DNA of 42,948 nt from DATLWR01 sp035576205 (GTDB lineage: Bacteria > Pseudomonadota > Zetaproteobacteria > Mariprofundales > Mariprofundaceae): positions 1 through 42,948 of the forward strand of contig DATLWR010000014.1 of NCBI GenBank assembly GCA_035576205.1, in the 5' to 3' direction. Below are positions 1 through 8,536 of this stretch, in pieces; the stretch's first letter is position 1; every line of letters begins with the position of its first letter. The translations under genes were made by a program, and so were the position numbers. Below the pieces are notes generated by a model, which saw only the letters and a list, made by a program, of their open reading frames with translations, ran no database searches and was not told the origin of the DNA.

Positions 1-3000
1 GAGATAGCGGATGCAGGCTGAGGCCTTCGCCTCGTCGGCCGCGGATGCGAACACTGCCCGGCCCTCGCCGTGCGACACCACCAGCGGCATGCGCGAGCCC
101 TCCATGCCGGCGAGAAAGATCGACGGGCTCTTCTCGACCTCGGCCATCAGTAGCCGCGCCTCGAACTGCTCGGAACGGTTGCGGTGGAAGCGCGGCCAGT
201 GGCCCGCCCCCGGAATGATCTCGGAAAGCGAGCTCATCATCTGGCAACCGTTGCAGACACCCAGCGCGAAACTGTCGGACCGCTTGAAAAAGGCCTCGAA
301 CTCGTCGCGCGCCCGCTCATTGAACAGGATCGAACTGGCCCAGCCGCGGCCGGCGCCGAGCACATCGCCGAACGAAAAACCGCCGCAAGCGACCAGCCCC
401 TTGAAACCGGCGAGCTTCACGCGCCCCTCGATCACGTCGGACATGTGCACGTCCACACAGTCAAAGCCGGCGCGGTCGAAAGCCGCTGCCATCTCAACCT
501 GACCGTTGACACCCTGCTCGCGCAGCACCGCCATCGGCGGCCGCTTGCCCGTGGCAATGAACGGTGCCGCCACATCCTCGGCCGGATCGAAGGAAGGCTT
601 GGCGTGCAGGCCCGGATCGGCCGCCTCGACGATGGCCGCGAACGCCTCGTCGGCACACTCCGGATTGTCGCGCCTCGCCTGCAAGCGATAACTGGTCTCG
701 GCCCACACCTGCTGCAGTTCCAGCACATTTTCGTCCAGCACCACCCTGTTGCCCTGCTTGATGATCAGCCGGCGATCGAGACGCGGGTGGCCAATCAGAT
801 GGGTGACATGGCCCAGACCCTGCTCGGCCAGATGTGCCAGCACGATTTCGCGATCCTTGCGGCGAATCTGCACCACGGTCCCGAGCTCCTCGGCGAACAG
901 GCCGCCGATCAGTTCATGGCCGATCACATCGGCATGAATGGTCAGCCCGGCACGGCCGGCGAAGGCCATTTCGGCGAGTGTGACGAGCAAGCCACCGTCT
1001 GAGCGGTCATGGTAGGCGAGCAAGAGTCCTTCGCGGTTGAGGCGCTGGATGGCGCCAAAGAAGGATTTCAGCAGTGCCGGCTTATCGACATCCGGCACAA
1101 CCTCGCCGGTGGCGCCGTAAACCTGCGCCAGCGCCGAGCCTCCGAGGCGATGGCGGCCATCGCCAAGGTCGATCAGCAGCAGGTCTGTCTCGCCGCAGTC
1201 GAGGCGAATCTCGGGGGTCAGCGTGCGGCGCACATCGGCGACCGGCGCAAACGCGGAGATGATCAGCGACAGCGGCGAGGCCATCTCGCGACGCTCGGTG
1301 CCTTCGGTCCACACCGACTTCATGGAGAGCGAGTCCTTGCCGACCGGAATGGAAATACCCAGTTCCGGGCAAAGCTGCATGCCCACGGCCTGCACCGTAT
1401 CATAGAGCCTGGCGTCCTCGCCGGGGTGGCCGCAGGCCGCCATCCAGTTGGCAGAGAGTTTCACGTTGCCGAGATTGCCGATGCATGCAGCAGCGATATT
1501 GGTGATCGCCTCGCCGATCGCCATGCGCCCCGATGCCGGCGCATCGAGCACAGCGATCGGCGTACGCTCGCCCATGCTCATCGCCTCGCCGGTATATCCG
1601 GTGTAGTCGGTAGCGGTGACGCCGCAGTCGGCCACCGGTACCTGCCAGGGGCCAACCATCTGGTCGCGCGTCACCAGCCCCGTCACCGTACGGTCACCAA
1701 TGGTGATCAGGAACTCCTTGCTCGCCACGGCCGGCAGGCACAGCACGCGCGATACTGCCTCGCGCAGGTCGATCGCGGCGGTGTCGAAGGGTTCCGCAGC
1801 GGCCGCAGCATGCTCCACCGTACGGGTCATGCGCGGCGGCTTGCCGAGCAGCACCTCCAGCGGCATGGCCACCGGCTGGTTGCCGAACTGGGGATCGTTG
1901 ACGACCAGCTTGCGCTCTTCGGTCGCTTCGCCGAGCACCGCGAACAGGCAGCGCTCGCGCTCGCAGAGGGCGCGGAACGAATCGAGCGACTCCGGCGCAA
2001 TGGCCAGTACATAGCGCTCCTGCGCCTCGTTGCACCAGATCTGCATCGGGCTCATGCCCGGCTCCATGTTGTGCACGGCCCGAAGATCCAGCCAGCCGCC
2101 ACGGCCGGCATCGTTGATCAGTTCCGGTACGGCGTTGGAGAGGCCGCCGGCGCCAATGTCATGAATGAACAAAATCGGATTGGCGTCGCCCAGCTGCCAG
2201 CAGCGGTCGAGCACTTCCTGGCAGCGGCGTTCCATCTCCGGGTTGCCGCGCTGCACCGAATCGAAATCGAGCGATTCGACGTTGGCACCGGTATCCATGC
2301 TGGAGGCTGCGCCGCCGCCGAGTCCGATCAGCATCGCCGGCCCGCCGAGCTGGATCACCAGCGAACCGACAGGCACCTCGCGCTTGTAGAGATGGCGCGC
2401 ATCGATGTTGCCGACACCGCCGGCCAGCATGATCGGCTTGTGATAGCCCTTGAGCTCATCACCCACCTGCTGCTCGTAGGTGCGAAAGTAGCCGCAGATG
2501 TTGGGACGACCGAACTCGTTGTTGAAGGCAGCGGCACCAATCGGCCCGTCGATCATGATCTCCAGCGCCGAGGCGATACGACCCGGCTTGCCGAACTCCT
2601 GCTCCCACGGCTGCACGAAGCCGGGAATCTTCAGGTTGGAGACTGAGAAGCCGCACAGGCCGGCCTTCGGTTTCGCACCGGTGCCGGTGGCGCCCTCGTC
2701 GCGAATCTCGCCACCCGAGCCGGTCGCCGCCCCCGGGAACGGCGAGATGGCCGTCGGATGATTGTGCGTCTCCACCTTCATCAGGATATGCGTGTCGTCG
2801 GCATGCGTCGCATAGCGGCCGCCCTCGCCCGGATAGAAGCGCTGCGCCGGCACCCCCTCGATGACCGAGGCGTTGTCCTTGTAAGCGACCAGCGTGCCGG
2901 CCGGGCTCGTCTCGTGCGTGTGGCGGATCATCGAAAAGAGCGAGCGTTCCTGCTTCCTGCCGTCGATCACCCATTCGGCATTGAAAATCTTGTGGCGGCA

Positions 3001-3669
3001 ATGCTCGGAGTTGGCCTGTGCGAACATCATCAGTTCGGCATCGGTCGGGTTTCGCCCCATGCGCGTGAAGTTATCCACCAGATAGGCGATCTCGTCCTCG
3101 GCCAGCGCCAGCCCCATTTCAAGGTTGGCATGCTCGAGTGCCTCCCGGCCGCCGCCCAAAAGATCCACCGACACCAGCGGCGCCGGCACGTGATGGTCGA
3201 ACAGGCGTTGCATGCCGGCCACATCGTCGAGTACCGTCTCGGTCATGCGGTCGTGCAGCAAGGCGGCCGCCTCGCGATGCCCACCCAATTGCAACCCGGC
3301 GATCGTATAGGCGACACCATGCTCGACGCGCACGAGCTCCATCAGGCCGCAGAGGCGGGCAATATCGGTCGCCTTCGACGACCACGGGCTGATGGTGCCG
3401 ATACGCGGTACCACGTAGAAATCGCCCTCGCCTGCTTCGCTCGAAAACGTCTCAGGTGCGTCGCCGAGAAGTTCGGCAAGTCTTGCCGTATCACGATCCG
3501 ACCAGCCGGCTGCCACCTCGGCCGCGTAGATGCTGCAGGCCTCGACTGAGCCCGCATGCAGGCCGTTGTCGGCGAACGATTTCAGCAGCTTGTCACGGCG
3601 AAAACCGGACAGGACCGGCGCGCCTTTGAGAATCAGGATACGGGTAGAGGTGGAAGTCGATGCAGCCAT
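1..3669 (-). CDS. purL: Phosphoribosylformylglycinamidine synthase, large single-chain form (partial)
   Basis: This enzyme converts FGAR to FGAM in purine synthesis, using ATP and glutamine, in the cytoplasm. The 1223 visible residues follow the long single-chain type (about 1290 residues in proteobacteria): an N-terminal domain, two synthetase halves (SEHCRHK and VETHNHPTA near residues 220-290 are typical of the first) and a C-terminal glutaminase domain with the nucleophile elbow LGVCNGCQ. A later SHGEGR probably supplies the His and Glu of the triad. The ATG is at 3669. The stop lies beyond base 1, so roughly the last 60-70 residues are missing. No defect is visible. Confidence 0.97.
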   Translation of the reverse strand, partial: MAASTSTSTRILILKGAPVLSGFRRDKLLKSFADNGLHAGSVEACSIYAAEVAAGWSDRDTARLAELLGDAPETFSSEAGEGDFYVVPRIGTISPWSSKATDIARLCGLMELVRVEHGVAYTIAGLQLGGHREAAALLHDRMTETVLDDVAGMQRLFDHHVPAPLVSVDLLGGGREALEHANLEMGLALAEDEIAYLVDNFTRMGRNPTDAELMMFAQANSEHCRHKIFNAEWVIDGRKQERSLFSMIRHTHETSPAGTLVAYKDNASVIEGVPAQRFYPGEGGRYATHADDTHILMKVETHNHPTAISPFPGAATGSGGEIRDEGATGTGAKPKAGLCGFSVSNLKIPGFVQPWEQEFGKPGRIASALEIMIDGPIGAAAFNNEFGRPNICGYFRTYEQQVGDELKGYHKPIMLAGGVGNIDARHLYKREVPVGSLVIQLGGPAMLIGLGGGAASSMDTGANVESLDFDSVQRGNPEMERRCQEVLDRCWQLGDANPILFIHDIGAGGLSNAVPELINDAGRGGWLDLRAVHNMEPGMSPMQIWCNEAQERYVLAIAPESLDSFRALCERERCLFAVLGEATEERKLVVNDPQFGNQPVAMPLEVLLGKPPRMTRTVEHAAAAAEPFDTAAIDLREAVSRVLCLPAVASKEFLITIGDRTVTGLVTRDQMVGPWQVPVADCGVTATDYTGYTGEAMSMGERTPIAVLDAPASGRMAIGEAITNIAAACIGNLGNVKLSANWMAACGHPGEDARLYDTVQAVGMQLCPELGISIPVGKDSLSMKSVWTEGTERREMASPLSLIISAFAPVADVRRTLTPEIRLDCGETDLLLIDLGDGRHRLGGSALAQVYGATGEVVPDVDKPALLKSFFGAIQRLNREGLLLAYHDRSDGGLLVTLAEMAFAGRAGLTIHADVIGHELIGGLFAEELGTVVQIRRKDREIVLAHLAEQGLGHVTHLIGHPRLDRRLIIKQGNRVVLDENVLELQQVWAETSYRLQARRDNPECADEAFAAIVEAADPGLHAKPSFDPAEDVAAPFIATGKRPPMAVLREQGVNGQVEMAAAFDRAGFDCVDVHMSDVIEGRVKLAGFKGLVACGGFSFGDVLGAGRGWASSILFNERARDEFEAFFKRSDSFALGVCNGCQMMSSLSEIIPGAGHWPRFHRNRSEQFEARLLMAEVEKSPSIFLAGMEGSRMPLVVSHGEGRAVFASAADEAKASACIRYL

Positions 3670-3718
3670 GGCCGCATCCTATGATGCGGATGCCGGAAAC
3701 CAAGCATTAAAAGAACCT

Positions 3719-3738
3719 TTCCGGCCCCTGGGGGCCGG
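3719..3738 (-). terminator. Possible weak terminator after the CPXCG gene
   Basis: A 7-bp GC-rich hairpin (CCGGCCC, 4-base loop, GGGCCGG at 3721-3738) is followed on the minus strand by an A/T-mixed tract rather than a clean T run. It sits just after the stop of the CPXCG gene and upstream of purL, so it may attenuate readthrough. Confidence 0.35.
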
Positions 3739-3764
3739 TCCATACACCTCCCTGTCCGCGAACC

Positions 3765-3956
3765 TCAGTCGTCCTCGCGACCGACCGCGACCTCCGGTTC
3801 GGACTCCTCCGAGACATTGACCGACACCACCATCGGCCGGCAGCACACCTGGCAATCCTCGGTGTACTGTTGCGACCCGCCAGTGCAGTCGACGATCAGT
3901 TCGTCGGGGGAACCACAGTAGGGACAAGTAACTGAAATGCTGTTGAGTGCATTCAT
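3765..3956 (-). CDS. CPXCG-motif cysteine-rich zinc-ribbon protein
   Basis: Small protein of about 63 residues with CPYCG near the N-terminus and a second cysteine cluster, CQVCC, about 27 residues later, followed by an acidic tail. This pattern matches the small 'CPXCG' Cys-rich family (function unknown). Tetrahedral metal binding by the two CxxC-like knuckles is inferred. In-frame starts exist at 3980 (GTG), 3968 (ATG) and 3956 (ATG); none has a clear ribosome-binding site, and I chose the one closest to the conserved domain. It lies between purL and the ABC transporter on the same strand. Confidence 0.7.
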   Translation of the reverse strand: MNALNSISVTCPYCGSPDELIVDCTGGSQQYTEDCQVCCRPMVVSVNVSEESEPEVAVGREDD

Positions 3957-3995
3957 ACGTTCAAGCATAGCCGATTTCACACCGGCAAGCAGAAA

Positions 3996-4775
3996 TCAGC
4001 GCAGCAGCCTCCGGCCGGCCAGATGCGCCGCCAGTGCAAAGCCCGCTACCGCATAGGCCGCCAGCACCGCCACATGCAGCCACGGATGCACCAGCGGCAA
4101 CTGCGTGAGCAGCGGCCGCACCAGATCCACCGCATGCGTCAGCGGCAGCACCTGGGCCAGCAGCTGGGCGAACTGCGGCAGCGTATCGATCGGGTAGAAG
4201 ACGCCGCAAAACAGGAACATCGGTGTCACTGCCAGCGTGAAGTAGTAGAGGAAGAAGTCGTAGCTGGGTGCCAGTGCGCAGATCACCAGCGCCGGGCCGG
4301 CAAAAGCGAGGCCGATCAGGAAGATCGCCGGGAGGGCGAGGATCGCTGTCTCCCACTGCTGGATACCGCCGAGGATACCGGCCACGACAAGGATCGCGGC
4401 ACCGGAGATCAGGCTCTTGGTCGCTGCCCATACCAGTTCGCCGGCCACCACCTCCTGAATCCGTACCGGTGTGGCCAGCATTCCCTCCCAGGTTCCCTGA
4501 TGGCGCATGCGGGTGAAGGCCGAATAGAGCCCCTCGAAGGTGGCGGTGTTCATGGCGCTGGAACAAAGAATGCCGCTGGCGAGAAACGCCATATAGGGGA
4601 TGCCGCCCATGTTGCCGATGAACATGCCGAGACCGTAGCCGAGGCCGAGGAGGTAGAGGAATGGATCGCCGAAATTACCGAGCAGCGAGGCGAAGGCCAG
4701 TTTCTTCCAGACCAGAAAGTTGCGCTGCCAGACGGCCAGTACGTGCGACGGGGTCAGGGCAAAGGCACGCATCAC
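3996..4775 (-). CDS. ABC-2 type transporter permease, NodJ-like
   Basis: A 259-residue integral membrane protein with about six hydrophobic segments (roughly 30-50, 60-80, 110-135, 145-165, 175-195 and 225-250), the usual size and layout of the ABC-2/NodJ permease family. Its ATG overlaps the end of the ATPase gene by four bases, so the two are translationally coupled and form one exporter in the cytoplasmic membrane. The family exports drugs, lipids or polysaccharide-linked substrates; nothing here identifies the cargo. Confidence 0.9.
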   Translation of the reverse strand: MMRAFALTPSHVLAVWQRNFLVWKKLAFASLLGNFGDPFLYLLGLGYGLGMFIGNMGGIPYMAFLASGILCSSAMNTATFEGLYSAFTRMRHQGTWEGMLATPVRIQEVVAGELVWAATKSLISGAAILVVAGILGGIQQWETAILALPAIFLIGLAFAGPALVICALAPSYDFFLYYFTLAVTPMFLFCGVFYPIDTLPQFAQLLAQVLPLTHAVDLVRPLLTQLPLVHPWLHVAVLAAYAVAGFALAAHLAGRRLLR

Positions 4776-5704
4776 AGCTCGTCCCTCAGATCGCGGCCGG
4801 TGAGGGTGAGAAAAACATCCTCGAGGCTTGCCGGCCGGTGGATGAAGGTCAGACCCGTCATGTTGGCGCAGCGGGCGACCAGCGGCTTGGCGTCCTGCAT
4901 ATAGAAGAACCAGGTGTCGCCGACATGCTCGCGCCGCACATCAAAACCATCTGCAAGAGACGCCGCATCCTCCTCACCGTCCAGACCGCGGATCGCCACC
5001 ACCTCGGGCTCCACATGCCGGGCGATCAGTTCGCGAGGCGTGCCACGGGCCAGAATCCGGCCGTGGTCGAGCACCATGATCTCATCGCACAGCTCGGCCG
5101 CCTCCTCCATGTAGTGGGTAGTCAGGATCAGCGTCTTTCCGCGCGTCTTCAGCGAGCGCAGCCGCTGCCAGATCAGGTGCCGAGCCTGTGGATCAAGGCC
5201 GGTGGTCGGCTCATCGAGTACCACCAGGTCGGGATCGTTGACGAGGGCCCTCGCGATCATCAGCCGCCGGCGCATACCGCCGGAGAGCGCCGCGACCTGG
5301 TCGCCGGCGCGACTGGTGAGCGACGCGAAATCGAGCAGCCCCTCGGCGCGCTCGGAAGCGACCGTTTTCGGGATGCCGAAGTAGTTGGCATAGACCAAGA
5401 GGTTCTCGCGCACCGAGAAATCAGGATCGAGGTTATCCTGCTGCGGCACCACGCCGACCCGGCGGTGCACGTCGGCGTGCGCCACCGGCAGATCGAACAG
5501 CGTGTAGTCGCCGTCGGAGACCGGCGACATGCCGAGCAGCATGCGCATCAGGGTCGTCTTGCCGGCACCGTTCGGCCCCAGGATGCCGAAACAGATTCCG
5601 GCCGGGATGTCGAAATCGACGCCGCACACCACCTCGCGCTCGCCGAAGAATTTGCGCACGCCACGCGCCCTTACCACCGCCGATTCCACTGCTGTCGAAC
5701 TCAT
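4772..5704 (-). CDS. ABC transporter ATP-binding protein, NodI-like
   Basis: A 310-residue ATPase with Walker A GPNGAGKT (residues 43-50), a Q-loop region near VPQQDN, the signature LSGGM, Walker B with LVVLDEPT and a switch His in ILTTHYMEE. The C-terminal extension of about 90 residues is usual for NodI/CcmA-type exporters. It is the first gene of a two-gene unit with the permease at 3996-4775. It starts 24 bases after asnB ends, so readthrough from asnB is possible. Confidence 0.93.
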   Translation of the reverse strand: MSSTAVESAVVRARGVRKFFGEREVVCGVDFDIPAGICFGILGPNGAGKTTLMRMLLGMSPVSDGDYTLFDLPVAHADVHRRVGVVPQQDNLDPDFSVRENLLVYANYFGIPKTVASERAEGLLDFASLTSRAGDQVAALSGGMRRRLMIARALVNDPDLVVLDEPTTGLDPQARHLIWQRLRSLKTRGKTLILTTHYMEEAAELCDEIMVLDHGRILARGTPRELIARHVEPEVVAIRGLDGEEDAASLADGFDVRREHVGDTWFFYMQDAKPLVARCANMTGLTFIHRPASLEDVFLTLTGRDLRDEL

Positions 5705-5728
5705 CGGCGCACTCTTTCATATCGTCGT

Positions 5729-7498
5729 TCAGAATGCATCGGCCACCTGTTGCAGCCACAGCTCCAGGAGCGCCAGATGCCAGAGTTTGCTGCCGCCGAG
5801 CGGTGTCGTGAAACGTTCCGGTGCGGCCAGCAGTTTTTCCACATAGGTGCGGTTGAACAGGCCGCGCTGCCGGCAGGCATCCGATTCCAGCAGCTCGCGC
5901 ATGAAACCGAGGAACGGTCCGCGCGGAAACTTCAGTGCCGGTACCGGGAAGTACCCCTTCGGCCGGTCGATCACGGCTGCCGGCAACAGCTCACGCGCCA
6001 ACTGCTTGAGCGGCCACTTGCCGCCGTCTCGCATCTTGAGTGAAGCCGGCATGGAGAGCGCCAGTTCCACCAGTTCGTGGTCGAGAAACGGCACACGCGC
6101 CTCGATCCCCCAAGCCATCAGCATGTTGTCGATACGTTTTACCGGATCGTCAACCATCAGCATGCCGACATCCATCTTCCAGACGCGGTCGAGGAAAGCG
6201 CCGTTGCCCGCCAGCCGCGCCGCCACCAGCGCCGAGGTGGCATCGTCCTGTGCGAATTCGGGGGCCACGGTTTCGAGGAACTCGGCATGCGTACGATCGA
6301 AATAGAGCGGTGCGAAGCGCTGCAAATCACTGCCCGCCGCATCCTGCATCTGCGCATACCAGAAATAGCCGGCAAAGATCTCGTCTGCCCCCTGGCCGCT
6401 CTGTACCACCTTCACATGCCGGTGCACCTGCTCGCCCAGCAGGTAGAAGCCGATATTGTCCTGGCTGGCCATCGGTTCGGCCATCGCCCGCACCGCTTCC
6501 GGCAGCCTCGCCAGCGCCTCGGCATTGCTGATACGGAAACGGTAATGCTCGGTACCGAACTGGCGAGCCACCATGTCGGACCAATAAAACTCGTCTCCCT
6601 CCTCCTCCGGCGCACCCTCGAAACCGATGGCGAAGGTCTGGATCGGCTGTGCCGATTCACTTGCGGTGAGTGCGGTCAACAGGCTCGAATCCAGCCCGCC
6701 GGAGAGCAGCACACCGACCGGCACGTCGGCCACCACCTGCCGCTTGTGCACCGCCCGGTACAGCTCCGCGCGCACTGCCTGCAGCCAATCGGCTTCCGAC
6801 ATCGTATCCGGTGCGACGGTTCCCCCAAGCTGCCAGTAGCGCCACTGGCGACTGGAGCCGTCGGTGGCCACCCACATGGCGTGTCCGGGAGCAAGCTTGC
6901 GCAGCCCCTGAAAAATCGTATGCGGAGCCGGCACCGAGGCGTGCAGGGTAAAATGATAATGCAGCGCCAGCGGATCGATGGCGGTATCGACATCGCCGGC
7001 GGCTAGCAGCGCCTGCGTGTTCGATGCGAAGCGGAAATGCCCGGCTGTCGCCGAGAAATAGAGCGGTTTGATACCGATACGATCGCGGGCGAGGAACAAC
7101 CCGCTCCGGCCGGCATCCCAGATCGCGAAGGCAAACATGCCGGAGAGGCGGGAAAGGCAATCCTCGCCCCAGGCGTGATAGGCCTTCAGGATCACCTCGG
7201 TATCGCCGTCGGAGAAGAAACGATAGCCGAGACCGGCCAGTTCGGCGCGCAGCTCGCGGTAGTTGTAGATGGTACCGTTGAAGACCAGTGCCAGCTTCAG
7301 TTCGGTATCGATCATCGGCTGCGCCGAATGCTCGGAGAGGTCGATGATCGCCAGGCGCCGGTGGCCGAAAGCGAGCGGACCGTCGCAATAGCGGCCGCCG
7401 GCATCCGGACCGCGGCGCTGCAGCTCGGCCACCATGCGGTCGATCACCGCCGGATCGGCCTGCCCGGAAAACCTCAGCTCACCGCAAATGCCGCACAT
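5729..7498 (-). CDS. asnB: Asparagine synthase (glutamine-hydrolysing)
   Basis: A 589-residue class II amidotransferase. The N-terminal MCGICGE places Cys2 as the glutaminase nucleophile, and RGPDAGG and GHRRLAIID follow as in the family. The C-terminal ATP-pyrophosphatase domain carries the PP-loop SGGLDSS near residue 265. It makes asparagine from aspartate, ATP and glutamine; some paralogues instead amidate sugars in polysaccharide or exosortase clusters, and the length suits either. It is preceded by the rpsT terminator, so it should have its own promoter or depend on readthrough. Confidence 0.92.
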   Translation of the reverse strand: MCGICGELRFSGQADPAVIDRMVAELQRRGPDAGGRYCDGPLAFGHRRLAIIDLSEHSAQPMIDTELKLALVFNGTIYNYRELRAELAGLGYRFFSDGDTEVILKAYHAWGEDCLSRLSGMFAFAIWDAGRSGLFLARDRIGIKPLYFSATAGHFRFASNTQALLAAGDVDTAIDPLALHYHFTLHASVPAPHTIFQGLRKLAPGHAMWVATDGSSRQWRYWQLGGTVAPDTMSEADWLQAVRAELYRAVHKRQVVADVPVGVLLSGGLDSSLLTALTASESAQPIQTFAIGFEGAPEEEGDEFYWSDMVARQFGTEHYRFRISNAEALARLPEAVRAMAEPMASQDNIGFYLLGEQVHRHVKVVQSGQGADEIFAGYFWYAQMQDAAGSDLQRFAPLYFDRTHAEFLETVAPEFAQDDATSALVAARLAGNGAFLDRVWKMDVGMLMVDDPVKRIDNMLMAWGIEARVPFLDHELVELALSMPASLKMRDGGKWPLKQLARELLPAAVIDRPKGYFPVPALKFPRGPFLGFMRELLESDACRQRGLFNRTYVEKLLAAPERFTTPLGGSKLWHLALLELWLQQVADAF

Positions 7499-7514
7499 AT
7501 CTGCCGTTCCAACG

Positions 7515-7550
7515 AAAAAGGCCCGCCGGGTCTTGCGACTGGCGGGCCTT
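7515..7550 (-). terminator. Rho-independent terminator of rpsT
   Basis: A perfect 10-bp stem (AAGGCCCGCC at 7518-7527 with GGCGGGCCTT at 7541-7550) is followed on the minus strand by five T residues. It lies 22 bases after the rpsT stop. Confidence 0.9.
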
Positions 7551-7572
7551 CGGATTCGGGGTCAATGGCTTA

Positions 7573-7836
7573 TCAGGCGATCGACTTGACGCGGGCGTTC
7601 AGGCGGGACACGCGGCGGGAAGCCTGGCTCGGGTGGATCAGACGCTTACGGCCGGCGCGGGCGATCAGCGAGGTAGCCTGGCGCAGTGCAGTGGCTGCGG
7701 CTTCCTTGTCGCCAGCCTGTACAGCAACCAGAACCTTCTTGATAGCAGTGCGCATCGCAGACTTCTGCGTACGGTTCTCCAGACGGATTTTTGCGTCCTG
7801 GCGGGCGCGCTTCAGCGCAGATGCATGATTTGCCAC
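7573..7836 (-). CDS. rpsT: 30S ribosomal protein S20
   Basis: An 87-residue, strongly basic protein starting MANHASALKR with the RLENRTQKSAMRT core typical of S20, which binds 16S rRNA in the small subunit. The start codon is GTG (7836-7834), preceded by AAGGAG about ten bases upstream. A non-AUG start is also known for E. coli rpsT, where it takes part in autoregulation; the same here is inference. It is a monocistronic unit with its own promoter and terminator. Confidence 0.97.
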   Translation of the reverse strand: MANHASALKRARQDAKIRLENRTQKSAMRTAIKKVLVAVQAGDKEAAATALRQATSLIARAGRKRLIHPSQASRRVSRLNARVKSIA

Positions 7837-7887
7837 GTTTAACTCGCTCCTTGCGGCACTAGCGCCGCCTGTAGTGATGAGGCGCGC

Positions 7888-7915
7888 AATTTACGCATTG
7901 CAGCCGGGATGTCAA
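7888..7915 (-). promoter_or_regulatory. Sigma70-type promoter of rpsT
   Basis: On the minus strand TTGACA (7915-7910), 16 bases, then TAAATT (7893-7888), followed by a GC-rich discriminator. It is about 50 bases upstream of the GTG start, as expected for a strongly expressed ribosomal gene. Confidence 0.75.
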
Positions 7916-8019
7916 CTGAAAAGCAGTCAAAAAAGCACGTCCACAAATGGAAAACGGCATGCTATGTTTCGTTCCACGTGCCCGGATTCATCATCCGGAC
8001 CGGTCTTAAGGAGGATTCG

Positions 8020-8463
8020 ATGAAAGTTTCTGAGGTCATGACCCACGGTGTGCTTACCTGCAAGCCCACTGATACCCTGCATAACGCCGTCGAGAAGATG
8101 GTCATGCGCCGCTGCGGCTCGCTGCCGGTTGCCGATGAAAAAGGCAAGCTGGTCGGCATCGTCACCATCCGCGACAGCATGCTGCCTCTCTATCCGAATT
8201 TCGGCGAGTACGTGCACGACGCCCAGCACGCCCGTGATTTCGAGGAGATGGAAGAGAACTACAAGAAGGTCATGTGCATGAAGGTCAAGGACGTGATGAC
8301 GCCGGACCCGATGACCGTCTCTTCCGACGATCCGGTGCTGAAGGCCGCATCCTACATGGGTCTGCGCAACCTGCGCCGTATCCCGGTGGTCGACGACGGC
8401 AAGCTCATGGGCATGGTTTCCATCGGCGACATCAACCGGGGCCTGTTCATCCGTCTCGGCTGA
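8020..8463 (+). CDS. Two-CBS-domain protein
   Basis: A 147-residue cytoplasmic protein made of two CBS domains: MKVSEVMTHG opens the first and VKDVMTPDPMTV the second, each ending in a (V)GIVTI/GMVSIGD-type strand. CBS pairs bind adenosine nucleotides and act as energy or ligand sensors. The ATG at 8020 has TAAGGAGG six bases upstream, so the longer reading frame from 7909 is rejected. Its partner is unknown. The next gene, 73 bases downstream on the same strand, is a kinase fusion and could be co-transcribed. Confidence 0.9.
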   Translation: MKVSEVMTHGVLTCKPTDTLHNAVEKMVMRRCGSLPVADEKGKLVGIVTIRDSMLPLYPNFGEYVHDAQHARDFEEMEENYKKVMCMKVKDVMTPDPMTVSSDDPVLKAASYMGLRNLRRIPVVDDGKLMGMVSIGDINRGLFIRLG

Positions 8464-8536
8464 GGCACCATGCCTTTCCCGCTGCAACAGGCTCCGGCGA
8501 TCCCGGGGCCTGTTCTGTTTCCGGAAGGGAATTCCC

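Noticed and set aside
1009..2646. Long plus-strand open frame of 545 codons (with others at 184-1002 and 2758-3549)
   Set aside because: Lies wholly antisense to purL, whose motifs are clear; typical of GC-rich wobble positions on the opposite strand.
4661..6043. Plus-strand open frame of 460 codons
   Set aside because: Antisense to the ABC ATPase and asnB, and shows no domain pattern.
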